Source: Brevibacterium oceani
Lineage (GTDB): Bacteria; Actinomycetota; Actinomycetes; Actinomycetales; Brevibacteriaceae
Assembly: GCF_013623835.1 (NCBI RefSeq)
Contig: NZ_JABKDE010000014.1
Coordinates: forward strand, 1 to 55,883
DNA length: 55,883 nt
Direction: 5' to 3'
In this document: positions 41,377 through 49,541 of the stretch, piece after piece
Position numbering within the stretch: the stretch's first letter is position 1
How the letters are laid out: every line of letters begins with the position of its first letter
Program-made: the position numbers and the translations under genes
The notes under the pieces: model-generated
What the model saw: the letters and a program-made list of their open reading frames with translations, nothing else
Told to the model about the DNA's origin: nothing
Databases searched by the model: none

Positions 41377-42210
41377 TCACTGTCCGGGGCCGACGAGCCC
41401 GGCTTCGTAGGCGAGGACGACGGCTTGGACCCGATCGCGAGCCTCGAGCTTCATGAGGATGCGTCCGACGTGGGTCTTCACCGTCGGCTGGGCGAGGAAG
41501 AGACGTTCGCCGATCTCCGTGTTCGACAGCCCGGTGGCGATGAGCACGAGCACTTCCCGTTCCCGTGGAGTCAGCGATGCGAGACGGCGGGCGTCGGCAT
41601 CGTCGAGCAGCGGCGTGTGCACCCGGTTCGACTCCGTCGGCATGGCCCCGTTATGCCCGGTCGGAGAGTTCCCGTCCGACGCCGGCCCGTGTCCCTCCGT
41701 CGGCCGAGATGCGTCAGGCTTCGTCGGCGCAGAACCACCGCCGCCGAGGTGGGGCAGCAGCTGATTGTCGAGCAGGCGTCTCGTCGTGGTGGGGGCGATA
41801 ACCGCTCCCCCGTCGACGACGGTGCGGATCGAGTCGAGGAGCACCTCGGGCAGGGTGTCCTTGAGCAGGAATCCGGAGGCCCCGGCGCGCAGCGCTCGCA
41901 GCGCATAGTCGTCATCGTCGAAGGTCGTGAGCACGATGATCTTCGGGGTCCGGATCCGTCCCGAGTCGGCGAGCGCGAGGATCTGTTCGGTGGCGTCGAT
42001 CCCGTCCACGCGCGGCATCCGCACGTCCATGAGCACGATGTCGGGCTGTTCCGCCCGAACCGTCTCGACTCCGGCCGCGCCGTCGGCGGCCTGTCCGACC
42101 ACCCTGAGGTCCGGCTGCGAGTCGATGACCATCGAGAAGCCGGCACGCACGAGGGACTGATCGTCGACGAGGACGACGCGCAGCACCGCGTCAGTGTTCT
42201 CACTCATCAT
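41377..42210 (-). CDS. NarL/LuxR-family response regulator
   Basis: A 277-residue regulator. The receiver domain (residues 10-130) has the acidic pair in VLVDDQ, the phosphorylated Asp62 in IVLMDVRMP, and the Lys in GFLLKDT. The LuxR helix-turn-helix is at about 213-272 (LTPREREVLVLIATGLSNTEIGERL). The linker of about 60 residues between them is unusually long, Gly/Pro/Thr-rich, and contains a GCCGAGGTGG copy. It overlaps the kinase stop by 4 bp (ATGA), so the pair is co-translated. Confidence 0.93.
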   Translation of the reverse strand: MMSENTDAVLRVVLVDDQSLVRAGFSMVIDSQPDLRVVGQAADGAAGVETVRAEQPDIVLMDVRMPRVDGIDATEQILALADSGRIRTPKIIVLTTFDDDDYALRALRAGASGFLLKDTLPEVLLDSIRTVVDGGAVIAPTTTRRLLDNQLLPHLGGGGSAPTKPDASRPTEGHGPASDGNSPTGHNGAMPTESNRVHTPLLDDADARRLASLTPREREVLVLIATGLSNTEIGERLFLAQPTVKTHVGRILMKLEARDRVQAVVLAYEAGLVGPGQ

Positions 42211-43790
42211 CGACCCTCCGTCTCGCCATCGTCGGGAGTCACGACAGCGGCAAGGGCAGAGGCAGCGTCGTCGGAGGCCTGGGCAGTGCTCAGTCGGCGG
42301 GACAGCGGGAAGCGGGCCTCGACGAGGAAACCGGTCGTCGATCCGAAGGCGTGACCAGGCACATTGCCTGAGGCGAACCCGGGAACATCCCGACGCGAGT
42401 CATCCCGAGCGACTGTGTTCCGACGGGAGTCACCCCGACCGGTCGCGCCCGGTCCCGATTCCTTCCCGTCCGGGCGGCCGACGCCGGTCGACCGGATCGG
42501 GCGTGCCGTCAGCGATCCTCCGTAGAGCGAGGCGCGTTCGCGCATGCCGACGATGCCGTGGCCTCGGCCGCTCTCGACTCCGCCATCGGCAGCACCTGCG
42601 CCGCCGACACCGTTCGCGCCGCCAGCGCCGCCTCCGTCATCGCTGATGCGAATGATGAGTTCGTCGCCGTCGAGCTGCAGCGACACGTGTGCGCGGGCGC
42701 CGCTGCCGGCGTGTTTGAGCACGTTCGTCAGCGCCTCCTGGACGATGCGGTAGACGGCGAGCGCCGCACCGTCGGGCAGCAGGTCGTTCTTCACCGTCTC
42801 GACCCCGACGAGTGAGACGGCGAGTCCCGCCGAACGCAGATCGCTGACCAGTGAATCGAGATCCGAGATGCCCGGCAGCGGTGCCGCTGACCGGCCGGAG
42901 TCCTCATCGGAGCGGAGGAAGCCGAGCAGGGATCGGGTCTGCGCGAGCGCGTCCCTGCCGGTCCCGGCGATCGTCTCGAGCACCTCGGCGGCCTTGGCAG
43001 GGTCCGCTTTCGCGGCGAACCGCCCGCCGTCGGCCTGCGCGATGATGACGGAGAGCGAATGGGCGATGACGTCGTGCATCTCGCGGGCGATGCGCATGCG
43101 TTCGGCGTCCGCGGCCAGACGGGTCTCTGATTCGCGCTCCTGTTCGAGGAGACGATTGCGCTCCCAGATGCTCTCGAGCTCCCGGCGCCGGCGGTAGCCG
43201 ACCCCGCCGAGCAGCCAGGCGATGAGCACGATCGCCGCCGACAGCGCCACGACCGTGCCCAGCAGCAGGTACGATCCCGCTTCCAGAGGTCGGGACCCGG
43301 GTCCGATCGTCGACTGCAGAAGAACGAGGTACATCCACCCGCCCAGCATCACCGAGCCGGTCAGTCCGAGTCCGAGCACGATGCGTCCGTGCGTGCGGCT
43401 GCCCCATGCCGTCGTCGAGAAGATGGTGAGCGGGACCGCGACGATGCCGAGGTTGGGGCCCGTCATCGTGAGCACGCCGAGCAGGAAGCCGGCGGCGATG
43501 AGCGACGAACTGAGCAGCGGGCGCGTGCGTCGCAGCGCCAGCGGTGCTGTCTCGAGCACGGCGATGGCGATCTGGACGAACGACGGCACCATCGACACGA
43601 CGTTCGTCTGCGCGATGGACACGGCGGTGAGGACTCCGAAGAACGTGACGGGCAGTGCCCAGAACAGCGAGTCGAGGATCCACGGACGGGCGGTGAGGAA
43701 CCTCCGCAGACGTTCAGAACCACCGAAACGTCCCGTGTCGTGCTCCGACGAGGCGGTGGCCGAGAGAGTGCGGGAGTCCATGGCCTTCAT
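42207..43790 (-). CDS. Sensor histidine kinase (HisKA_3, DesK/LiaS-like)
   Basis: A 527-residue kinase. Five or six membrane helices occupy about residues 40-200. The dimerisation domain has REMHDVIAHSL with the phospho-accepting His239. The ATPase domain has the N box in QEALTNVLKHA, G1 in ISDDGGG and G2 in GRGHGIVGMRERA. Between G2 and the final beta strand GFLVEARFPL there is an inserted stretch of about 50 residues with short repeats (GRGDSRRN, ARDDSRRD), not usual for the family. The start is ATG 43790 or the ATG at 43781. It acts with the regulator at 41377 and probably senses cell-envelope stress. Confidence 0.9.
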   Translation of the reverse strand: MKAMDSRTLSATASSEHDTGRFGGSERLRRFLTARPWILDSLFWALPVTFFGVLTAVSIAQTNVVSMVPSFVQIAIAVLETAPLALRRTRPLLSSSLIAAGFLLGVLTMTGPNLGIVAVPLTIFSTTAWGSRTHGRIVLGLGLTGSVMLGGWMYLVLLQSTIGPGSRPLEAGSYLLLGTVVALSAAIVLIAWLLGGVGYRRRRELESIWERNRLLEQERESETRLAADAERMRIAREMHDVIAHSLSVIIAQADGGRFAAKADPAKAAEVLETIAGTGRDALAQTRSLLGFLRSDEDSGRSAAPLPGISDLDSLVSDLRSAGLAVSLVGVETVKNDLLPDGAALAVYRIVQEALTNVLKHAGSGARAHVSLQLDGDELIIRISDDGGGAGGANGVGGAGAADGGVESGRGHGIVGMRERASLYGGSLTARPIRSTGVGRPDGKESGPGATGRGDSRRNTVARDDSRRDVPGFASGNVPGHAFGSTTGFLVEARFPLSRRLSTAQASDDAASALAAVVTPDDGETEGR

Positions 43791-43965
43791 GCTAGTGGGG
43801 TCGGCTGATCCGCCGCATCATACCCAGGTCTGACCTCCGCCAGGCCCACCGCTCCACCCGGCCCACCTCCGCTGGCCGCACCTCCACCTGACCTCTCCCA
43901 TGTGCCACAGCCCATGTGTCACAATGAAAGGGACTCGTGCGCGTCGTTGCCGGCGCAGACGTGTC

Positions 43966-44059
43966 GCGGCGGTGGGGCTCGCCGCACCCAACCTCGGCTT
44001 CTGCGAATTCCGAACCCGGAGAGACGCTCCGAACCCGGAGAGTCGACAACAGTCCCTAC
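43966..44059 (+). ncRNA. Weak candidate for a structured fluoride-type (crcB) leader
   Basis: Upstream of the usp-crcB-crcB operon, GCGGCG and CGCCGC (43966-43971, 43980-43985) close an 8-base loop GTGGGGCT. Six of these loop bases can pair with AGTCCC at 44051-44056, which is followed by TAC. This layout is that of the fluoride riboswitch pseudoknot. However, the conserved loop AUG is GUG here, the UGAUG before the second pseudoknot strand is missing, and about 65 nt (two small CCG-AACC-CGG hairpins) lie between. It may be a divergent form or chance. Confidence 0.2.
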
Positions 44060-44097
44060 CTCAACCGGCGTCAGCATGCCCGAAAGGTAGGAAACAC

Positions 44098-44631
44098 ATG
44101 ACCCCGCAATCCGAACCCAGAGTCCGCATCGTCGTCGGCCTCGTGCCCGATCAGCCCGCCGAGGTGCTCGAGACGGCCGCGACCTTCGCCGAGCGCTTCG
44201 ATGCCGAGCTCATCCTCGCCCATGTCGATGACTCCCGGTACACCGTCGAGGTCCAGCCCGATGGTGAACTCGTCACGATGCCCATCGACCCCGATCTCAC
44301 CACCGAGGCTGCCGACGACCTCGACGCCGACCTCCTTGCCGACATTTCCCGCACCCTCGAGGGCCGCAATGTCGAGTGGACGACTCGGACGCTTGCCGGC
44401 GGACCGATGTGGGAGCTCGATCGACTCGCCGAGGCGGTCGACGCCGCGATGATCATCATCGGCGTGCGCAAATCCGGCATCAAGGGCTCCCTCCACGAGT
44501 TCTTCAACGGCTCCGTCGCGATCCAGCTCGCGCAGAACCAGCATCGCCCGCTCGTCGTCGTTCCGCTCCGTGACCGCGACCGACGCCGGAAGGCGTATCC
44601 GGGGAAGGACGCCGAGGCGGACCGCGCATGA
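44098..44631 (+). CDS. Universal stress protein (UspA family)
   Basis: A 177-residue single-domain Usp. It begins RIVVGLVPDQPAEVLETAA and has the ATP-binding pattern near the C-terminus, GVRKSGIKGSLHEFFNGSVA (G-2x-G-9x-GS), followed by PLVVVPL. A ribosome site, AGGTAGGAAA, precedes the ATG. Its stop overlaps the first crcB start (ATGA). Coupling of a Usp gene with fluoride channels suggests it helps the response to fluoride or acid stress; this is inference. The 307-bp upstream gap also holds a direct repeat CATGTGYCACA at about 43899 and 43913. Confidence 0.88.
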   Translation: MTPQSEPRVRIVVGLVPDQPAEVLETAATFAERFDAELILAHVDDSRYTVEVQPDGELVTMPIDPDLTTEAADDLDADLLADISRTLEGRNVEWTTRTLAGGPMWELDRLAEAVDAAMIIIGVRKSGIKGSLHEFFNGSVAIQLAQNQHRPLVVVPLRDRDRRRKAYPGKDAEADRA

Positions 44632-45095
44632 GCCGCCCGGTTCACCTGCGTGCCACCTACCTCGGTCTCGCCGTTGCCGGCGGCACGATCGGCACCGCCG
44701 CGCGTGAGGGCATCAGCCTCGCCGTGCCCGAAATCGACGGAATACCCGTGGCGATCTTCGCAATCAACATACTCGGCGCGTTCCTCCTCGGACTCCTCCT
44801 CGAATCGCTGGCCCGCTGCGGACCCGACGTCGGCGGGCGCAGGAGACTGCGCATCCTCGTGGGCACCGGGTTCATGGGCGGGTTCACCACCTACAGCGCG
44901 CTCGCGACGGATGCCGCGAGCCTCCTCGGCGAAGGTCGTGCCGGGATCGGGATCGGCTACGGTCTGGCCACGGTCGTCCTCGGCGGGTTGGCCACCTGGG
45001 CGGGGATCGCGCTCGGGACTCTCAGACGGAGCCGCCCGGATGCGAGCGAGGTTCCTGTGGATCCCGACCTCGCCGAGAACGGAGGCCCGCGATGA
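44628..45095 (+). CDS. crcB: CrcB/Fluc fluoride channel, first subunit
   Basis: A 155-residue Fluc-type fluoride exporter with four membrane helices. Family motifs seen are GGTIGTAAREGISL at the start, FAINILGAFLLGLL, and GTGFMGGFTTYSALA, with the Gly-Thr-Thr turn near the central sodium site and pore. The last 25 residues form a polar tail. Adjacent unequal crcB genes usually make an antiparallel hetero-dimer. It overlaps usp and the second crcB by 4 bp on both sides. Confidence 0.9.
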   Translation: MSRPVHLRATYLGLAVAGGTIGTAAREGISLAVPEIDGIPVAIFAINILGAFLLGLLLESLARCGPDVGGRRRLRILVGTGFMGGFTTYSALATDAASLLGEGRAGIGIGYGLATVVLGGLATWAGIALGTLRRSRPDASEVPVDPDLAENGGPR

Positions 45096-45472
45096 GCATT
45101 CTCCTGTTCGCAGCGATCGCCGTGGCCGGCGGACTCGGGGCTGGCATGCGGATGGTCCTCGACGGGCTCATCAAGTCCCGGACCACCGGTCCGACCCCGT
45201 GGGGCACGATCATCATCAACGTCTCCGGATCGCTCGCCCTCGGATTCGTCACAGGCCTGGCCGCGCAGGCGCTGTTGCCCGAATCATGGCATCTCGTCAT
45301 CGGCACGGGCTTCCTCGGCGGGTACACGACGTTCTCGACGTCCAGCGTCGAGACGGTGCGCCTGCTCCAGGAGCGCAAGTGGGCGATCAGCCTCGTCAAC
45401 GGCCTCGGCACGCTCATCACAGCGACCGCGGCGGCAGGGCTGGGACTGTGGTTCGGCGGCATCGCCTGGTGA
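45092..45472 (+). CDS. crcB: CrcB/Fluc fluoride channel, second subunit
   Basis: A 126-residue partner Fluc subunit with four helices: GGLGAGMRMVLDGLI, IIINVSGSLALGFVTG, and GTGFLGGYTTFSTSSVETVRLL with the conserved Thr-Thr-Phe-Ser turn. It is the last gene of the usp-crcB-crcB operon and overlaps the first crcB by 4 bp. The two subunits are expected to assemble in opposite membrane orientation and let fluoride leave the cell. Confidence 0.92.
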   Translation: MSILLFAAIAVAGGLGAGMRMVLDGLIKSRTTGPTPWGTIIINVSGSLALGFVTGLAAQALLPESWHLVIGTGFLGGYTTFSTSSVETVRLLQERKWAISLVNGLGTLITATAAAGLGLWFGGIAW

Positions 45473-45497
45473 GTCCGGCCCTCCCGCGACGCAGCAG

Positions 45498-45529
45498 CGT
45501 CTGCCCTCTGCTCGGATCAACCGCAGACG
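45498..45529. terminator. Weak hairpin after the crcB operon
   Basis: CGTCTGC (45498-45504) pairs with GCAGACG (45523-45529) across an 18-nt loop in the short gap between convergent crcB and FUSC genes. Confidence 0.35.
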
Positions 45530-45538
45530 GCCCGCCCC

Positions 45539-46702
45539 TCAGCCCTCTTCCCGGGCCTCCCGTGCCGACGCGACATCGTCGACGATGATGACGATGTGAC
45601 GCAGGCTGGTCAGCAGCGAACCGTAGAGCGGCCAGGATGCGGCCGGCAGGTTCCCATCGGATGACAGGTCCGTGGCAAGAGCCTCGAGGCGGTCGAAGAC
45701 AGGGTCGACCTCGGCGTCGGGATCGGCGATCGAGCGACCGGCGTCGGCGACGATCGCCGACCACTCCTCACGGAATCGTGTGTCCCAGTCACCGTCGGAA
45801 TAGGAGGCTTCGCGCAGCGTGCGGGCGAGGTTGCGCAGGTGCGAGATGCCTTCGTCGACGCGCTGCAGGATGTTCTCGTAGCTCTCATTCGATGCCTGGT
45901 CGGCCTCGACCTGATGCCGCCGGGTGGGCCGGGGCACGGCGATGCGGGGGTTGCCGCGTCGGCTCTCCCGCGCGAAGCGCACCGAACCCCATGCGGAGTC
46001 GATCTCCCGGCTCATCGCCTCGGTGCGTTCGAACCAGTCCTCGGCCTGGTCGGTCTCCCACGACCGGCTGAACTCCCGCGACATGTCGATGAGCACCTCG
46101 CCCATCTGCTCGTTGATGCTGTCGATGTACCGAGCCGCCTGCTGGTCTCGCACCGGCGGGATGACGATGAGGTTGACGGCGAGTCCGATGCCGACGCCGA
46201 GGGCGATCTCGAGGATGCGGTCGAGCAGCAGCGGCTGCTGTGAGTCGAATCCGGAGCCGAGGATGAAGATCGCCGTCGTCGCGATCGCCACTCCTTCGTC
46301 GCGCAGCCAGCCCACGCGCGATCCGAGCATGCCGACGAAGAGCGCGAGCGCGAAGGTCCACAGACTCACCCCGAGGAAGTGCCCGATGACGAAGGAGATG
46401 CCGACTCCGATCGTCGACGCCACCGTCGACTGGATGCCCCGCGACAGCGACCTGTAGACGGTCGCATGCACGGTCAGCAGCGCGGTCCACGGTGCGAGGA
46501 AGGGCATCTGGGAATCGAGCACCGCGCCGGAGAGCCACCATGCCAGCGTGGCCGCGAGCACGGTCTTGAGGATCTGGAACAGGTCGGTGACGAATTCGGG
46601 ACGCCGGACGTAGCCCGCCAACCGATGAGCGATTCCCGCGGAAGAATGATCGGAGGACAGGGTGGGCACAGCGGTCTCCTCTGCTCGACGACTGGGCATC
46701 AT
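45539..46702 (-). CDS. FUSC-family membrane protein (aromatic acid exporter-like)
   Basis: A 387-residue protein with about six helices in the first 200 residues (ILKTVLAATLAWWLSG, IGVGISFVIGHFLGVSLWTFALALFVG, ILEIALGVGIGLAVNLIVIPP) and a cytoplasmic alpha-helical second half. This is the fold of FUSC/ArAE proteins that export aromatic acids or related compounds. The start at 46702 overlaps the stop of the upstream GT20 gene (ATGA), so both are co-translated; the 14-residue upstream extension is not needed. Confidence 0.85.
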   Translation of the reverse strand: MMPSRRAEETAVPTLSSDHSSAGIAHRLAGYVRRPEFVTDLFQILKTVLAATLAWWLSGAVLDSQMPFLAPWTALLTVHATVYRSLSRGIQSTVASTIGVGISFVIGHFLGVSLWTFALALFVGMLGSRVGWLRDEGVAIATTAIFILGSGFDSQQPLLLDRILEIALGVGIGLAVNLIVIPPVRDQQAARYIDSINEQMGEVLIDMSREFSRSWETDQAEDWFERTEAMSREIDSAWGSVRFARESRRGNPRIAVPRPTRRHQVEADQASNESYENILQRVDEGISHLRNLARTLREASYSDGDWDTRFREEWSAIVADAGRSIADPDAEVDPVFDRLEALATDLSSDGNLPAASWPLYGSLLTSLRHIVIIVDDVASAREAREEG

Positions 46703-48153
46703 GACGAACGTCCGCGCAGGGTCGCAAGGAACGTCTCCGCCCATCTCTGGCTTTCATCCGAGGCTACCGTCTCGGCCATGGCGTCGATACGCCTTGCAGC
46801 GTCGCGGGGATCGAGCGTCATGGCGCTCATGATCGCGTCCGCCAACCCGGGACCGTCGTGCGGATTGACGACGACAGCACCGTCGAGCACATCGGCGACC
46901 CCGTCGAATTCCGAGACCACCAGCGCTCCCCCACGTCCCCGTCGGGCGGTCACGTACGCCTCGGCGCTCAGACCCATTCCCTCCCGCAGCGGTGTGGAGA
47001 GGAAGACGTCGGCGGCGAGGCAGAGGCCGATGAGCTCGTCGACGGGAACGTCCCTGTGCCGGTACATCACAACCGGTCGGCCCAGCCCCGCAAAGCGTCC
47101 GTTGATATGGCCGATGCACCTCTCGATGTCCTCGCGCAGCCGATCCCCGGCAGCATCCGAGGCGCACGGCGGGAGGACGACCTGGAGGAAGCTGACCGCC
47201 TGCGGGTCGATCCTGCCGTCTTCGAGCAGGGAGCTGATCGCGTGGAGGCGGTGCATGATGCCGCAGGTGGGATCGAGCCGATCCACGGCGAGCAGCAGAA
47301 TATCAGGATCGCCGAGGTGGCTGCGCAGGTGCCGATGCTCACCGCGGTCGACCACGGTGTCCGCGGCTGCCGCGACCGCTTCTGCGTCGATCGCAGTCGG
47401 GGCCACTGTCAGCGACGGCAGCGAGCTGCCCTGCAGATCCGTCACCGGCGCCAGCGCCGCGGCGACATCGGCGAAGTTCGTGCGGTCGCCCTCGCGTTGG
47501 AAGCCGAGGACATCGGACGCCAGCAGTCCGCCGAGCATCTCCTCTCGCCATGGCAGCTGGGAGAAGGTCGGCAGACCGGGGAAGGGCACGTGCAGCGAGA
47601 AGCCGATGAGCAGATCGGGCCGCAGGCGTCTGAGCATCCGCGGCACCAATTGGAGCTGGAGGCCGTGGATCCACACGGTCGCCTGGGTATCGGCGACCTC
47701 GGCGGCCGCCTCGGCGAACCGGGTGTTGACCTCGCGGTAGGCCGTCCACCACGACTGGGAGAAGCGCAGCCCGGAAAGATCATCGTGGTAGAGCGGCCAG
47801 AGCGTTCCGCGCGTGAGACCGAGACCGTCGGCCTCGATGAAGCCGGCCGATTCGTCGAGAGGCACGGACCGCATCGGCAGATCCGGACTCTGCGAATTCG
47901 CAGGGGTGTCCGGGCTCTCCGGACCCTCCGGGCACGGCTGCTGTGTGCTCCCGCCGACCCAGATACCGTCCTCGGCGCGAGTCAGAGCCATGAGCGCGGG
48001 GATGATCGCCTCACCGGTCGCCCAGTCGTCGCCGGACGCCCGTTCCTCACCGGACGCCCAGTCCTCGCCTATCGCACAGTCGTCGCCGCTGCTGCGGCGA
48101 GGAAGCCATGGGGACACCATCACGAGGCGATGCCGTCCGGACATCTCGATCAC
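46699..48153 (-). CDS. Degenerate GT20 (trehalose-6-phosphate synthase-like) protein
   Basis: The 484-residue protein aligns along the whole OtsA fold: RLVMVSPWLP, LWPLYHDD, WIHGLQLQLVP, GFSLHVPFPG, LLGFQ-type LGFQREGDRTNF, AVDRLD, and PLREGMGLSAEAY. Key OtsA residues are changed. The N-terminal SNR Arg is Trp, GGLA is TGEA, HDYHL is HGLQL (Asp and His lost), the donor-binding Lys in DRLDYSKG is Cys, and GMNLVAKEY is GMGLSAEAY. The N-terminus carries an 18-bp tandem repeat encoding GDDWA-type units. It may have another substrate or a non-enzymatic role. The GTG start follows GGAGG; ATG 48144 is an alternative. It overlaps the FUSC gene by 4 bp. Confidence 0.75.
   Translation of the reverse strand: MIEMSGRHRLVMVSPWLPRRSSGDDCAIGEDWASGEERASGDDWATGEAIIPALMALTRAEDGIWVGGSTQQPCPEGPESPDTPANSQSPDLPMRSVPLDESAGFIEADGLGLTRGTLWPLYHDDLSGLRFSQSWWTAYREVNTRFAEAAAEVADTQATVWIHGLQLQLVPRMLRRLRPDLLIGFSLHVPFPGLPTFSQLPWREEMLGGLLASDVLGFQREGDRTNFADVAAALAPVTDLQGSSLPSLTVAPTAIDAEAVAAAADTVVDRGEHRHLRSHLGDPDILLLAVDRLDPTCGIMHRLHAISSLLEDGRIDPQAVSFLQVVLPPCASDAAGDRLREDIERCIGHINGRFAGLGRPVVMYRHRDVPVDELIGLCLAADVFLSTPLREGMGLSAEAYVTARRGRGGALVVSEFDGVADVLDGAVVVNPHDGPGLADAIMSAMTLDPRDAARRIDAMAETVASDESQRWAETFLATLRGRSS
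48020..48091. repeat. 18-bp in-frame tandem repeats, four copies
   Basis: Units of 18 bp begin at 48020, 48038, 48056 and 48074 (GCCCAGTCGTCGCCGGAC and variants) inside the GT20-like gene, encoding repeated six-residue blocks such as SGDDWA and SGEERA near residues 22-48. The repeat lies where OtsA proteins have their conserved GGLA loop. Confidence 0.8.
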
Positions 48154-48171
48154 CGTTCCTCCAGATCAATG

Positions 48172-48288
48172 ATGTTTATGTTGTAATCTCATTTTATAGC
48201 AACCAGATCGACGCTATCAGTACGGTGAACGATTAGCGAGATTGCCATGTGAAATTCTCGCTGTTAATGTCGATTACACTGTAAACAT
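48172..48288. promoter_or_regulatory. AT-rich divergent control region with an inverted repeat pair
   Basis: Between the GT20-like gene and glsB, 48172-48188 (ATGTTTATGTTGTAATC) is repeated inverted at 48272-48288 with 14 of 17 bases equal. The right copy contains the perfect palindrome TTACACTGTAA. AGCGAGA/TCTCGCT (48235-48241, 48256-48262) forms another inverted pair. A possible promoter for glsB is TTGCCA (48242), 17 nt, TAATGT (48265). This is the most AT-rich stretch of the window apart from its left edge. Confidence 0.5.
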
Positions 48289-48348
48289 ACCTTCGGCATC
48301 CGGACACACTTCTGTCACTCGGAGGACCATCATCGAAAGGACCTCACC

Positions 48349-48621
48349 ATGGGCTTCTTCGCCTATCTCATCCTCGGACTCCTCGCTGGAGCCATCGCCA
48401 AGCTCATCCTGCCGGGAAAGCAGGCGGGCGGGCTGCTCGGCACGCTCATCATCGGAGTCATCGGCGCCCTCCTCGGCGGATGGCTCGGCAGCGCCCTCTT
48501 CGGCGTCGGAGTCGATTCGTTCTTCGAGATCTCGACCTGGCTGTGCGCGATCGGCGGCTCGATCATCGTCCTCATCGTATGGGGACTCATCACCGGCCGC
48601 TCACGTCGCGCGGCACGCTGA
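48349..48621 (+). CDS. GlsB/YeaQ/YmgE-family stress membrane protein
   Basis: A 90-residue protein with three hydrophobic segments and the glycine-zipper pattern of the transglycosylase-associated family: GFFAYLILGLLAGAIAKLILPGKQAGGLLGT, then GVIGALLGGWLGSALFG and a last helix IGGSIIVLIVWGLITG, ending in a basic tail. Members are induced by stress; their mechanism is unknown. AAGGA precedes the ATG. The 240-bp gap after it has no gene and holds one imperfect motif copy flanked by CCTCGG repeats. Confidence 0.9.
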   Translation: MGFFAYLILGLLAGAIAKLILPGKQAGGLLGTLIIGVIGALLGGWLGSALFGVGVDSFFEISTWLCAIGGSIIVLIVWGLITGRSRRAAR

Positions 48622-48861
48622 GGCGACCCTGCAGAGGCAACCCCACTGAGCCGACCCGACAGGGTCATGCTCACTGAAAGTCCACCCCCTCGGACTCCCC
48701 GACGGCAGCCTCGGCGACCGACCCGGAGCACTCCCCACGCATCGGCCGCCTCCTCCCCCGAGGCGGCCGCCGGCGATCCTGCTGAGTGTAGGATCGCTGG
48801 AACGGGCCGCCGTCAGTTGAGACTCGCGGCCTTCCGCAGATCAGCGAAGTGAGGAGAGGTC

Positions 48862-49518
48862 ATGGCCCGCCGACGCCTGAGCCGCAGCGATGTCGTTCAG
48901 GCCGCAGTCGCCTACATCGACGAGTACGGGGTCCGATCACTGACCATGCGCCGTCTGGGTGCAGCACTGGATGTGGAGGCCATGGCACTGTACCGCCACG
49001 TTCCCGGACGGGACGAGCTCATCTCCGCGGCGGTGAGCGAGCTCATCGACGCGCTCTTCGACGACGACCTCATGCAGCGGGAACCCGACTCGTGGGAGGA
49101 GTATCTGCAGTGCGTGGCCAACGCCACCCGCCGCATGGCTCTCACCCACCCGCGGATGTTCCCGCTGATGATCACGCAGCCGCCCGAAGCGCCATGGCTG
49201 CGCCCGCCGCTGCGGAGCATTCGCTGGGTCGAGCATTTCCTCTCTTCGCTCAAGGACTTCGGATTCTCTGATGCCGCAGCAGTGGACGCCTACAAGGCGT
49301 TCACGAGCTTCCTCCTCGGCGACCTGTTCCTCCAGGTGTCCGCGATGGGCGTCGACACCCCGACGGCCCCCGAGGCGGGTGACGCGGAGGAGGACCTCGA
49401 GGACTTCGCGACCGTCAGTCGGCTGCAGAATCTGCTCGCCGAGGACCACTCCGACCGCGAGTTCGACGACGGCCTCGACGACCTCATCGAACGCATCCGC
49501 GCCTCGCTCGGCACCTGA
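48862..49518 (+). CDS. TetR-family regulator (TetR_C_1 type)
   Basis: A 218-residue protein that resembles the tetracycline repressor itself. Its DNA-binding part, LSRSDVVQAAVAYIDEYGVRSLTMRRLGAALDVEAMALYRHVPGRDELI, has the class-typical ALYRHV, followed by a TetR_C-type helical core. GAGGAGAG lies before the ATG. It is convergent with the MFS gene, which may be its target, although their promoters are 2.2 kb apart. I see no obvious palindrome upstream. Confidence 0.9.
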   Translation: MARRRLSRSDVVQAAVAYIDEYGVRSLTMRRLGAALDVEAMALYRHVPGRDELISAAVSELIDALFDDDLMQREPDSWEEYLQCVANATRRMALTHPRMFPLMITQPPEAPWLRPPLRSIRWVEHFLSSLKDFGFSDAAAVDAYKAFTSFLLGDLFLQVSAMGVDTPTAPEAGDAEEDLEDFATVSRLQNLLAEDHSDREFDDGLDDLIERIRASLGT

Positions 49519-49541
49519 GCACCGAGACGGCCGGGTGCTCA
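49516..49541. terminator. Hairpin over both stop codons of convergent genes
   Basis: TGAGCACC (49516-49523) pairs with GGTGCTCA (49534-49541). The arms include the stop codons of the TetR gene and of the MFS gene. Confidence 0.5.

Noticed and set aside
43900..43925. CRP/GlxR-type site from TGTGCCACA and TGTGTCACA
   Set aside because: The half sites do not have the TGTGA-N6-TCACA spacing; only a direct repeat is supported.
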